This document shows, one piece after another, positions 27,402-35,651 of a stretch of 64,000 nucleotides of DNA. The notes under the pieces are model-generated. The model saw only the letters and a program-made list of their open reading frames with translations, was not told the DNA's origin and searched no databases. The DNA lies in NCBI RefSeq assembly GCF_002261225.1, contig NZ_NEVM01000001.1:1302001-1366000 (forward strand). The letters are read 5' to 3'. The translations under genes were made by a program, and so were the position numbers. Positions within the stretch are counted from its first letter, which is position 1; every line of letters begins with the position of its first letter. Source of the stretch: Bordetella genomosp. 10 (GTDB lineage Bacteria; Pseudomonadota; Gammaproteobacteria; Burkholderiales; Burkholderiaceae_B).

Positions 27402-28607
27402 TCAGTCCGAACGTTTCTGCGCGGTTTTCAGATATCCGTCGCGTGTTTGAGGCAGCTTCATGTCGAGCAGCCTGGACGCCACTTGTGTGCGGAGAATCTG
27501 CGCCGTGCCGCCGGCGATGGTGAACATCCGGGCGTCGCGCACGTGCCGCTCCATCGGATTGTGCCGGCCGTATCCCGACGAGCCGTAGAACTGGAGCGCG
27601 TCGTTGGTGACCTTGTTGGCGGTTTCGGCGGCGAAGATCTTGGCGCGCGCGGCCTTGTCGATATCCGGAAACTCGGCACCGCTGGCGGCCGCGCAACGCA
27701 GCAGCAGTCGCGCCGCTTCCAATTGGGTGGACATGTCGGCGAGCATCCATTGCAATCCCTGGAATTCCGCGATCGGGCGGCCGAACTGGCGCCGGGACTT
27801 GAGATAAGCCAGGCCTTCCTCGAACGCGCCTTGCGCGATGCCAAGCGCCACCGTGCCGGCGCCGACGCGCTGCGCGTTGTAGGCGGTCATGAGGGAAGCG
27901 AAGCCGCGCTTCGGGCCGCCCGGCAACGCGACCATCATCGACTTGTGAATCTGCAGGTCGCGGAACTCGATATGCGTTTCCGGAATGCCGCGCACGCCCA
28001 TGGCATAGAGGCGGCGGCCGATGACCAGTTCGGCGGGGCTGTCGTCTTCCCGCGCGCAGATGAACGCGCCGACGCCTTGCTCCACGCCGTCCTCGAACAC
28101 GCGGGCGAAGATCAGGTGCAGCTTCGATACGCCGCCGCCGGTGATCCAATATTTTTCGCCGTTGAGGATGTAGTGGTCGCCTTTTTTGTCGGCGCGGGTC
28201 GTCATCTCGCTGGCGGCGCTCCCGGCATTGGGCTCGGAGATGCAGATCGCGGGCTTATCCCCCGCGAGAACCAGCCTGGCGGCAAGTTCCTGTTGTTCGG
28301 GCGAGCCATACCTGGCAATGGCGCCGATCGCGCCCATGTTGGCTTCCACCGTGATTCGGCCCATCGTCGCGCACGCCTTCGCCATCTCCTCGATGACGAT
28401 CACGGTGTCCAGATAGGACAAGCCTCGTCCGCCCAGGCTCTTGGGCAGCGTCATGCCCATGAAGCCGGCGTCGCGCAGCCGCGCGACATTGTCCCAGGGG
28501 TATTGCTCGGTCCGGTCCGTTTCCGCGGCGGTGGGGGCGAATACGGACTGCGCCAGTTCCCGCGCCTCGGCTTGCAGTTTCACCTGTTCAGGGGTGAGGT
28601 CGTACAT
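27402..28607 (-). CDS. acd: 3-sulfinopropionyl-CoA desulfinase (acyl-CoA dehydrogenase fold)
   Basis: 401-residue acyl-CoA dehydrogenase-fold flavoprotein. N-terminal helices, CISEPNAGSAASEM flavin-binding loop, WITGGG strand and C-terminal FTIAGGTAQILRTQVA are normal, but the usual catalytic Glu is Gln246 (YNAQRVG) and there is an Arg at residue 84 (TMGRITVEAN). Arg84 and Gln246 are the positions I recall as hallmarks of the Advenella mimigardefordensis desulfinase, which splits 3-sulfinopropionyl-CoA into propionyl-CoA and sulfite without net redox. It lies 9 bp after a CoA-transferase gene and just before the dioxygenase gene. An ordinary dehydrogenase is the alternative, less likely with Gln246. 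Confidence 0.88.
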   Translation of the reverse strand: MYDLTPEQVKLQAEARELAQSVFAPTAAETDRTEQYPWDNVARLRDAGFMGMTLPKSLGGRGLSYLDTVIVIEEMAKACATMGRITVEANMGAIGAIARYGSPEQQELAARLVLAGDKPAICISEPNAGSAASEMTTRADKKGDHYILNGEKYWITGGGVSKLHLIFARVFEDGVEQGVGAFICAREDDSPAELVIGRRLYAMGVRGIPETHIEFRDLQIHKSMMVALPGGPKRGFASLMTAYNAQRVGAGTVALGIAQGAFEEGLAYLKSRRQFGRPIAEFQGLQWMLADMSTQLEAARLLLRCAAASGAEFPDIDKAARAKIFAAETANKVTNDALQFYGSSGYGRHNPMERHVRDARMFTIAGGTAQILRTQVASRLLDMKLPQTRDGYLKTAQKRSD

Positions 28608-28616
28608 GGTCGTCTC

Positions 28617-29816
28617 CTAATTGGTCGCACGGTTTCCGAGCCAATCCGTCAGCACTTCGGCTTCGTGCTCATTGAGCCGCGGGGGAGGGCGCTGATAGCT
28701 GGGCGGCGTCGCGGACATCCTGAGCGGATTGGCAAGAAGCCGCACTTCGCCTTCCGCGGCCCACTCGCAAGGCATGTGCAATTCGGCGCCGCGCGCTTTC
28801 ACGTGCGGATCGGAAAAAACGTCTTCCAGGTTGTTCACCGGCCCGCAAGGCACGCCCGCGGCGTCGAGTTCCCGCAGCCAATGCGCGCGGGTTTTTTTTT
28901 GCAGCGCGCTTTCGACGAGCGCGCACAGGTCCATGCGATGGCGTACCCGCATGGGATTGGTTGCATAGCGTTCGTCGGACGACAGATGCGCCACCCCGGC
29001 CACTTCGCAGAAACGCCGGAATTGGGAGTCGTTGCCCACGGCGAGAATCATCGGCGCATCCTCGGTCGGGAAAACCTGATACGGGACGATATTGGGATGG
29101 CCATTCCCCAGGCGAATCGGCAAGGCCCCGTCGGTCAGGTAATTGGTGCCCGCGTTGGCGAGCCAGGATATCTGCGTGTCCAGAAGGGAGATGTCGATGT
29201 GCTGTCCCTCTCCCGTCCTGTCCCGGTGGCGCAGCGCCGCCAGGATGCCCACGGCGGCATACATGCCGGTCATGATGTCGGCGATTCCCACCCCGACTTT
29301 CATGGGTTCGCCTTGCGGTTCCCCGGTCAGGCTCATGATGCCTCCCATGCCTTGAATCAGGAAGTCATAGCCTGGCCGGCTTGCATAGGGGCCCGTCTGC
29401 CCGAATCCGGTCACCGAGCAATAGACCAGGCGGGGATAGCGCGTCCGGAGCTGCTCGTAAGCCAGTCCGTACCTGGAAAGGCCGCCGACTTTGTAGTTCT
29501 CAATGAGCACATCGGCCTTCGCGATCAGGCTATGCACGAGTTCCTGGCCTGACGCGGACGTGATGTCGACGGCGATGGAGCGTTTATTGCGGTTGGCGGA
29601 GAGATAGTAGGCGCTCTCTTCGGTTTCCTCGCCCGAACGCCCCAGCACATAAGGCGGTCCCCACTTGCGGGTATCGTCGCCTTCGGAAGGCTTTTCGACC
29701 TTGACCACGTCCGCGCCGAGGTCGCCGAGTAGCTGGGCCGAGCTGGGGCCGGCCAGTATCCGGGACAAGTCGAGCACCTTGACGCCGGCAAGCGTCGTTG
29801 CGCGATCCGTGCTCAT
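28617..29816 (-). CDS. act: Class III CoA-transferase, probable succinyl-CoA:3-sulfinopropionate CoA-transferase
   Basis: 399-residue CaiB/BaiF protein with VLDLSRILAGPSSAQLLGDL, IENYKVGGLSRYGLAY and predicted catalytic Asp180 (GVGIAD). The downstream desulfinase needs 3-sulfinopropionyl-CoA, which this enzyme would form, as in the act/acd arrangement described for Variovorax paradoxus TBEA6 and Advenella. The start ATG 29816 overlaps the stop of a possible 34-codon leader ORF (29917-29813) as ATGA. Confidence 0.85.
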   Translation of the reverse strand: MSTDRATTLAGVKVLDLSRILAGPSSAQLLGDLGADVVKVEKPSEGDDTRKWGPPYVLGRSGEETEESAYYLSANRNKRSIAVDITSASGQELVHSLIAKADVLIENYKVGGLSRYGLAYEQLRTRYPRLVYCSVTGFGQTGPYASRPGYDFLIQGMGGIMSLTGEPQGEPMKVGVGIADIMTGMYAAVGILAALRHRDRTGEGQHIDISLLDTQISWLANAGTNYLTDGALPIRLGNGHPNIVPYQVFPTEDAPMILAVGNDSQFRRFCEVAGVAHLSSDERYATNPMRVRHRMDLCALVESALQKKTRAHWLRELDAAGVPCGPVNNLEDVFSDPHVKARGAELHMPCEWAAEGEVRLLANPLRMSATPPSYQRPPPRLNEHEAEVLTDWLGNRATN

Positions 29817-29931
29817 GCCAGGCCTCTCGCGGTCGGCAGGTTGCGGACGGCGGGGCTGGCCGACAAGTTGGAAATGCTTTCAGGATTGCCTGACTTCATG
29901 AGTTTCCTGTCGTGCATGGTGGACTCAATGA

Positions 29932-29960
29932 AGTCTAGGATTCATTCCCTTCACTCTCAA
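29932..29960 (-). promoter_or_regulatory. Candidate sigma-70 promoter for the act-acd-mdo operon
   Basis: On the minus strand TTGAGA (29960-29955) and TAGACT (29937-29932) are separated by 17 bp, about 115 bp ahead of the CoA-transferase start and inside the 230-bp gap after the Bug gene. Matches to the consensus are partial, so this is a prediction. Confidence 0.35.
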
Positions 29961-30046
29961 TTGAAATTCGCTTCAAGTCGGCAAGCTCCGGCGACTCGAA
30001 GACGAGAACGCGCAGCGACGACGCATCGCCGCCGGGCGTTCAAATC

Positions 30047-31036
30047 TCAGTCCAGCGTGATGTTCATCTTCTTGATCAACGTTCCCCACTTGTCGGCGTC
30101 CGACGCCATCTGGTCCTCGAGTTGCTTCGGAGAACCCCCGCTGATCTCGAAGCCCAGGTCTCGCAGGCGGCTGGCGATATGTTCGTCCTGTAACGCGACG
30201 TTGAAAGCGGCATTGAGCTTATCGACGATGACATCAGGCGTTCCCGCCGGAACGACGGCGCCATACCATGTCAACATCTCGAAGCCGGGCACACCCGTTT
30301 CCGCAACGGTGGGCAGATCCGGCAAAGACCGGATGCGTTCCTTGGTCGTGACGGCGAGCGCCTTGATCTCGCCCGCCTTGATAAGCGGAAGCGCTTCAGG
30401 CGCAACCGCGAACATGAAATCCACCCGGCCGGCCGCCAGGTCGGCCAGCGCGGGGGCGCCGCCCTTATAGGGAACATGCACTGCCTTGGCGCCGATTTCC
30501 TGTTTGTATAGTTCAACCCCAAGATGAGTAGGCGTACCGCTGCCAGCGCTGGCGTAGAAGGCCGCTTCCCCGCGCTTCTTCAGGCTTTGGGTCAGTTCCT
30601 GCATTGTGGCAACGCTATTCTTCTGGTTTACGACGACAAGGTTGGGCAGCGTGGTCGCCAGGACGACCGGTTTGAAATCTTTTTTTGGATCGAATGCCAG
30701 GTTCTTGTACAAGCTGGGATTGACGGCCAGGGCGGCGGACGTGGCCAGCAATACCGTATAGCCATCCGGCTTGGCCATGGCGACGTAATTGGCGCCGATA
30801 TTCGAACCGGCCCCGGGGCGATTTTCAACGATGATCGGCTGCCCCAACGTCTTGGTCAGGCTGGTTCCCAGCAAACGAGCCAGCACGTCGACCGCGCCCC
30901 CGGCGGAAAACGGGACCACGATCTTGATCGGTTGTTGCGGATACGATGCCGCATCGCTGGCGTAGGCGGTCGACGTGGCGAGCGCGCCAACAACCGGCAC
31001 AAACGCGCATAGCCGCTTCAGAAGCTTGAAAGACAT
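30047..31036 (-). CDS. Bug-family (TctC-like) receptor linked to the 3-sulfinopropionate genes
   Basis: 329-residue periplasmic receptor; ATG 31036 (MSFKLLKRLCAFV) follows GAGGGGAAAAA and starts a signal peptide ending at AYAS. Motifs are YPQQPIKIVVPFSAGGAVDV, IVENRPGAGSNIGANYVAMA and HVPYKGGAPALADLAAG. Bug genes accompany act/acd in the characterised 3-sulfinopropionate degraders, so capture of 3-mercapto- or 3-sulfinopropionate is a reasonable guess. No TctAB genes are present. Confidence 0.92.
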   Translation of the reverse strand: MSFKLLKRLCAFVPVVGALATSTAYASDAASYPQQPIKIVVPFSAGGAVDVLARLLGTSLTKTLGQPIIVENRPGAGSNIGANYVAMAKPDGYTVLLATSAALAVNPSLYKNLAFDPKKDFKPVVLATTLPNLVVVNQKNSVATMQELTQSLKKRGEAAFYASAGSGTPTHLGVELYKQEIGAKAVHVPYKGGAPALADLAAGRVDFMFAVAPEALPLIKAGEIKALAVTTKERIRSLPDLPTVAETGVPGFEMLTWYGAVVPAGTPDVIVDKLNAAFNVALQDEHIASRLRDLGFEISGGSPKQLEDQMASDADKWGTLIKKMNITLD

Positions 31037-31138
31037 TTTTTCCCCTCGTAGTGTGAATTGACGGGAGACGTCCGCGCCTCCCAAGAATCGTTCGCCTTCG
31101 CATACCTATCAGGCATGCGAGCGGCAAGAACCCGATTG

Positions 31139-32185
31139 CTAGCTTTTCAATGGCGCCACCGAAAAGGCTTGGCCCGTCATGCCCTGCAGGCCGGCCAGCT
31201 CCTGCACGACGCTGGCGGGTAGCGGTATGCCGCGCGCCAGCCGCTCTTGCTCGCATTGCGCCGCGCGTTCGCCTGGGTAGCGGCCGTTTTCCCCCGAGGC
31301 GTCCAGGAACAAGGACAGCCAGCCGGCCATGTGGGCGTCGAACGTTTGACGGCCGATGAGCAAATCGGGATTGATGACCTGGATGAACGCGCTGGCGTTG
31401 CCGCCGCTGCTGGTCGCGCCCGGCACTTTTTCCGATCCGGTCAGGCTGCCGGCCAAGACCTGCGCCAACATTGCCAGGCCGATGCCTTTATGGCCGGCCA
31501 TGGGCGCCATCGCGCCCTTCAAGGCAAAAGCGGGGTCGGTGGTGGGTTGTCCGTCGGGTCCGATGGCCCAATCCGCCGGAATCTCGGTGCGTTTGTCGCG
31601 CATCGCCTGCAGCAGATTGCCGCGCGCCACGACACTGGTTGCCATGTCGAACAGCAAAGGCGCTTTGCCGGCCACCGGCGCGGCGAAGGCGATCGGATTG
31701 TTGCCGATAGCGGCACGGGACGAACCAGGCAAGGCCATCAACGGCGGCGTGTCCTGGCACATGAGAGCAATCATGCCGCGTTCGGCAGCAGCCAGCACAA
31801 ACTGTCCGAGGGCGCCCATGTGGCCGCTACGTTTGACCAGGCACGTCACGACCGGCGATTGCTTCGCGCGCTCGACGGCCTGGTCTATCGCCTGCGTCGC
31901 GACATACTGGCCCAGGCCATTGTCGCCATCGAAATGCAGGACGCCGTCGCGCCACTGAGCCAGGGGACGAGGCGCCGTATTGACTTCCTTCTCGACAATT
32001 TTTTCCAGATAGGACGGTACGCGCGCCACGCCGTGCGTGTCGATGCCGCGCAGATTCGTGCGCACCAGGACAACGGCCGTTTGACGGGCGCAAGCGTGCG
32101 GGACACCCATGCTTTCAAAAGCCGCCGTCACCCATTCGGTCAGTTGCGTGGCGTCGTAGAGAGCGTGTTGCTGAGAAGCCGCCAT
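31139..32185 (-). CDS. Malate/L-lactate dehydrogenase family (Ldh_2) oxidoreductase
   Basis: About 348-residue NAD(P)-dependent dehydrogenase of the Ldh_2 family (malate, ureidoglycolate, 2,3-diketogulonate and sulfolactate dehydrogenases). Features are VLVRTNLRGIDTHGVARVP with the catalytic His, KRSGHMGALGQFVLAA and IGNNPIAFAAP. ATG 32185 is preferred since GGGAA sits six bases upstream; ATG 32191 overlaps the pxpA stop. It follows pxpA in a two-gene operon and would interconvert a 2-hydroxyacid and 2-oxoacid. Confidence 0.88.
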   Translation of the reverse strand: MAASQQHALYDATQLTEWVTAAFESMGVPHACARQTAVVLVRTNLRGIDTHGVARVPSYLEKIVEKEVNTAPRPLAQWRDGVLHFDGDNGLGQYVATQAIDQAVERAKQSPVVTCLVKRSGHMGALGQFVLAAAERGMIALMCQDTPPLMALPGSSRAAIGNNPIAFAAPVAGKAPLLFDMATSVVARGNLLQAMRDKRTEIPADWAIGPDGQPTTDPAFALKGAMAPMAGHKGIGLAMLAQVLAGSLTGSEKVPGATSSGGNASAFIQVINPDLLIGRQTFDAHMAGWLSLFLDASGENGRYPGERAAQCEQERLARGIPLPASVVQELAGLQGMTGQAFSVAPLKS

Positions 32186-32187
32186 GA

Positions 32188-32976
32188 TCATTTCCCGTGG
32201 ATGATTTTCGAGATCGGCATCAGCGGGCGGCCACTTTGGCTGATGGCGTCAAGAATGGTCTTGCCCAGTTCGATGGATCCCGGCGTGTCGCTGTGCAAAA
32301 GAATCTGGTCGACGCGCATGGGCAGCCGCTTTCCCGTGATGGTGGTAATGCTGTTGTCGTTCAATGCCTGCTTGACGCGCTCCAGAATCGCGGCGGGGTC
32401 CTTGATTACCGCGCCCGGCGTGCCGCGGCCCACCAGCAAACCCTGGTCGTCATAAGCGCGGTCGGCCAGGAATTTGGTGGCCAGAGGCAGATTGAGCCGC
32501 TCGGCGGCACGGGCGGCCGCCCCGTTCGGAATGGACGAGACGATCAGAGATGGATCGAAGCTGCGCGAGGCGCCAAGCAGGACCATGGCCAGTTCGTCGT
32601 CTTCGGCCACCATGTTCCCCAGGGCGCCGTGAAAACTGACATGCGTCATGCGATGGCCCGCCCCCACCGCGATCGCGTGCAGCGCACCCAGTTGGTACAG
32701 CGTCAGTGTTTCGAGCTCCTTGCGGCTCAACGACAGACGACGGCGGCCAAAACCCTGCATGTCGGCGAAGCCGATGTGCGCCCCCACGTCGGCGCCTTGC
32801 TCGAGCGCCCGGCGCACGGTGGCATCCATGATGACAGGGTCCCCTGCGTGGAACCCGCAAGCCACGTTGGCCGACGTGATCATGCCAAGCAGCGCATGGT
32901 CGTCCGCAATGCGATAGGGGCCGAAGCCTTCCCCCAGATCGCAGTTCAAATCCACACCTCTCACACCGCTATTCAT
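32188..32976 (-). CDS. pxpA: LamB/YcsF family, 5-oxoprolinase subunit A
   Basis: 262-residue TIM-barrel protein. ATG 32976 (MNSGVRGVDLNCDLGEGFG) is chosen because GGAGG lies just upstream; an ATG 18 bp earlier lacks a site. VDLNCDLGEGFG, ITSANVACGFHAGDP and KTILDAISQSGRPLMP are diagnostic. With PxpB and PxpC it forms the ATP-dependent 5-oxoprolinase of E. coli and Bacillus. Here it is split from pxpBC and divergently transcribed. Confidence 0.92.
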   Translation of the reverse strand: MNSGVRGVDLNCDLGEGFGPYRIADDHALLGMITSANVACGFHAGDPVIMDATVRRALEQGADVGAHIGFADMQGFGRRRLSLSRKELETLTLYQLGALHAIAVGAGHRMTHVSFHGALGNMVAEDDELAMVLLGASRSFDPSLIVSSIPNGAAARAAERLNLPLATKFLADRAYDDQGLLVGRGTPGAVIKDPAAILERVKQALNDNSITTITGKRLPMRVDQILLHSDTPGSIELGKTILDAISQSGRPLMPISKIIHGK

Positions 32977-32999
32977 GTGGCCTCCATTACGCACAAAGA

Positions 33000-33145
33000 A
33001 ATTAAATTACAGTGAACGGATTCTAGATCGTCTGAATTTTTTAGCCACTAAGGGCAAACGAGCATGCTTATTGATTGAAATTAGGTATTTACCCTAATGG
33101 TTCGCACGTAAACCACACAATTACACTGTACGTAATTTAATTAAC
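33000..33145. promoter_or_regulatory. Divergent promoter/operator region with mirrored sites
   Basis: The AT-rich spacer between pxpA and the aminotransferase has AATTAAATTACAGTG (from about 33000) and, inverted near the other end, CACTGTACGTAATTTAATT (33124-33142). In the middle is ATTAGG-TATTTAC-CCTAAT (33080-33098), a perfect 6-7-6 dyad. Mirrored outer sites plus a central dyad suit coordinated control of both operons, perhaps by the IclR protein encoded at 40186-40929. Confidence 0.45.
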
Positions 33146-33181
33146 TCTGTTGAAATTTACAAGCGAGGCGGAACAGACTTC

Positions 33182-34393
33182 ATGGACACTCCTTACCAGT
33201 ACTACGCGGATCGGGCTTTGAACGTGGCGTCTTCCGCCAGTGGCGCGGCCGCCCAACGCGCCCGCGAGCTGCTGGCGCTCGGGCGCAGCATCATGAATCT
33301 CACCGCGGGCGAGCCCGACTTCGACACCCCGTCGAGCATCTGCCAGGCGGCGGTCGAGGCCATCGCAAATGGCGAAACGCGTTACACCACCGTGGACGGC
33401 ACGCCAGCGCTGAAGAAAGCCGTGGTCGAAAAGTTCGCCCGGGAGAACGATCTTGATTACGCCCTGGACGAAGTCATGGTGTCCTCCGGCGCGAAACAGG
33501 TAATCTTCAACGCCATCATGGCCACCATCAATGACGGCGACGAGGCCATCGTTCCCGTTCCCAGTTGGGTGTCGTATCCGGAAATGGTGCGATTCGCCGG
33601 CGGTGTGCCTGTGCTGGTGACCTGCGAAGAGGCGCGGGATTTCAAGATTACGCCCGCCCAACTGGAAGCCGCCATTACGCCGCGCACGAAATGGTTGATG
33701 CTGAATTCGCCCAGCAATCCCACGGGCGCCCTGCTTTCCCAGGAAGAGCTGCAGGCCCTGGGGGAGGTCCTCCTGCGTCATCCCCAAGTGCTCGTCATGT
33801 GCGACGACATCTATGAGCACCTGCTCTATGACGGGCTGAAGTACTACACCATGGCGCAAGTTGTGCCCGCCTTGAAGGACCGTGTGCTCACCATCAATGG
33901 TGTCTCGAAAGCCTACGCCATGACGGGCTGGCGCATCGGCTACGCGGGTGGCCCCGCCGGCCTGCTCAAGCAGATGCGCAAGATCCAGTCGCAAAGCACC
34001 TCCAATCCTTGCTCGGTCAGCCAGGCCGCCGCGCTGTCTGCCCTGACCGGGCCGCAAGACTTCATCGCCGCCAATGCCGCCGAGTTCCAGGCCCGCCGTG
34101 ACCTGGTCGTTAAGGCGCTGAACGCCATTCCCGGCATGACCTGCGCCAATCCGCAGGGCGCCTTTTATGTCTATCCATCGTGCGCCGCCTATATCGGCAA
34201 GAAGACGCCCGAAGGTTCCCTCATCCAGAACGACGCCGATTTCGTGGCCTATCTGCTCGAGCAAGGCGTTGCCGCCGTTTCGGGCAACGCGTACGGGCTG
34301 TCGCCCTATTTCCGCCTGTCGTTCGCCACCTCTCGCGAGAACCTGGTCGAAGCATGCCGGCGCATTCACGCCGCCGTCGAGCAACTGGGCTGA
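33182..34393 (+). CDS. PLP-dependent class I/II aminotransferase (AspC-like)
   Basis: 403-residue fold-type I aminotransferase resembling aspartate/prephenate aminotransferases of subgroup 1b. Motifs are NLTAGEPDFDTP, NSPSNPTGALLS, the PLP lysine near residue 243 in GVSKAYAMTGWRIGY, and a C-terminal substrate Arg in YFRLSFA. First gene of the plus-strand operon that includes an RraA-like aldolase, carboxylase-type subunits and pxpBC, so it probably deaminates the amino acid released by the ring-opening system. Confidence 0.9.
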   Translation: MDTPYQYYADRALNVASSASGAAAQRARELLALGRSIMNLTAGEPDFDTPSSICQAAVEAIANGETRYTTVDGTPALKKAVVEKFARENDLDYALDEVMVSSGAKQVIFNAIMATINDGDEAIVPVPSWVSYPEMVRFAGGVPVLVTCEEARDFKITPAQLEAAITPRTKWLMLNSPSNPTGALLSQEELQALGEVLLRHPQVLVMCDDIYEHLLYDGLKYYTMAQVVPALKDRVLTINGVSKAYAMTGWRIGYAGGPAGLLKQMRKIQSQSTSNPCSVSQAAALSALTGPQDFIAANAAEFQARRDLVVKALNAIPGMTCANPQGAFYVYPSCAAYIGKKTPEGSLIQNDADFVAYLLEQGVAAVSGNAYGLSPYFRLSFATSRENLVEACRRIHAAVEQLG

Positions 34394-34472
34394 CGCTTCT
34401 TGTTTCCCGTTCGCGACCGGATCGGCTATCGCCTGCTCCGGCTAGCGCCAAACTTCTAAAAAGGAATCGCAT

Positions 34473-35150
34473 ATGTCATTGGGACTTCGGATCGGCAAGC
34501 GTGAGCGCTGCGTCAGCGCCGCCACGATCAAACAGTATCAAGGCGCCGCCGCCGCGCACGCAAGCGACGCAATGGGCCGCCTTTTCCATGGCGGGTCGGC
34601 GCTGCGTCCGATGCACAAGGAGGGCGGCATGGTGGGCGCCGCACTGACGGTCAAGACGCGCCCGGGCGACAACCTCCTGGTGCATAAAGCGCTGGGGATG
34701 CTGTCGCCGGGAGACGTGCTCGTGGTGGACGCGGGCGGTGACACCACCAACGCCATCATCGGCGAACTGATGGCCGGCCAGGCCCAGCAGGCGGGCGCGG
34801 CGGGCGTGATCATCTATGGCGCCATCCGCGATTACGGAACGATAAACAAGGGCACCTTTCCCATTTATGCCGTCGGTGTGACCCACCGCGGCCCTTACAA
34901 GGATGGCCCGGGAGAGATCAACTTTCCAATCGCCATCGACGGCATGGTCATCAATCCCGGCGACTTGATCGTCGGCGATGAAGACGGCGTGGTCGCGGTT
35001 CCGTACGACAACGTGGACGAGATTCTCAAATCGATTCTGGCCACGCGCGAGAAAGAGGGAAAGAAAATGGCCACTATCCGGGCCGGCGAACCCATGGATC
35101 GCAAATGGGCCGACGACATTCTGCGGAAACTCGGCTGCGAAGGCCTGTAA
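34473..35150 (+). CDS. RraA-like protein, HMG/CHA aldolase or oxaloacetate decarboxylase type
   Basis: 225-residue RraA-superfamily protein. VDAGGDTTNAIIGELMAGQAQ and GVIIYGAIRDYGTI form the metal and substrate site seen in 4-hydroxy-4-methyl-2-oxoglutarate/4-carboxy-4-hydroxy-2-oxoadipate aldolases, which also decarboxylate oxaloacetate. The catabolic neighbourhood favours an aldolase/decarboxylase over the RNase E inhibitor role. Confidence 0.85.
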   Translation: MSLGLRIGKRERCVSAATIKQYQGAAAAHASDAMGRLFHGGSALRPMHKEGGMVGAALTVKTRPGDNLLVHKALGMLSPGDVLVVDAGGDTTNAIIGELMAGQAQQAGAAGVIIYGAIRDYGTINKGTFPIYAVGVTHRGPYKDGPGEINFPIAIDGMVINPGDLIVGDEDGVVAVPYDNVDEILKSILATREKEGKKMATIRAGEPMDRKWADDILRKLGCEGL

Positions 35151-35174
35151 GGCGTGCTTGGAGGAAACAACGAC

Positions 35175-35648
35175 ATGGGACTGGATCGACTGAAAAGCGT
35201 CATTGCGCTCGTCGCCGACTCCACGATTGTGGAACTGAAGTATTCGGAAGGCGATACGCATATCAGCCTGGTCCGCCGCGCCGAAGGTGTAGTACCGAGT
35301 CCTCTCCCCACGCCATCGCCGGCCGCGGAGGCCGCCGGCGATGGCGCGCCGCGGGAGCCCACGCCTCGGAAAGCGGAGCAGGCGCCGCCGCCCGCGGCGA
35401 GCGACGGCGATTTCGTCGTGGTCGCCCCTATGGCGAGCATCTTTCACCGTTCGCCTTCTCCGACCGCGCCGCCGTTCGTTGACGTCGGCGACGGATGCGA
35501 GCCCGGCACCAAGCTCTGCATTCTCGAGGCAATGAAGGTTTTCACCATGCTGGATTCGGAGTGCGCGGGCACGATCGCCGAGTTCTATGTCAATGACGGC
35601 GATGAAGTGCAGATCGATCAGCCGTTGATCAGGATCCGACGGAGATAA
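35175..35648 (+). CDS. accB: Biotin carboxyl carrier protein (AccB-like), with biotinylation motif
   Basis: 157-residue carrier: an N-terminal segment typical of AccB (MGLDRLKSVIALVADSTI), a Pro/Ala-rich linker, and a C-terminal biotinyl domain with EAMKV at residues 118-122 (Lys121 for biotin). ATG 35175 is preferred to one 21 bp upstream because GGAGG precedes it at good distance. It stands before biotin carboxylase, so the pair can carboxylate biotin. Confidence 0.9.
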   Translation: MGLDRLKSVIALVADSTIVELKYSEGDTHISLVRRAEGVVPSPLPTPSPAAEAAGDGAPREPTPRKAEQAPPPAASDGDFVVVAPMASIFHRSPSPTAPPFVDVGDGCEPGTKLCILEAMKVFTMLDSECAGTIAEFYVNDGDEVQIDQPLIRIRRR

Positions 35649-35651
35649 CGC

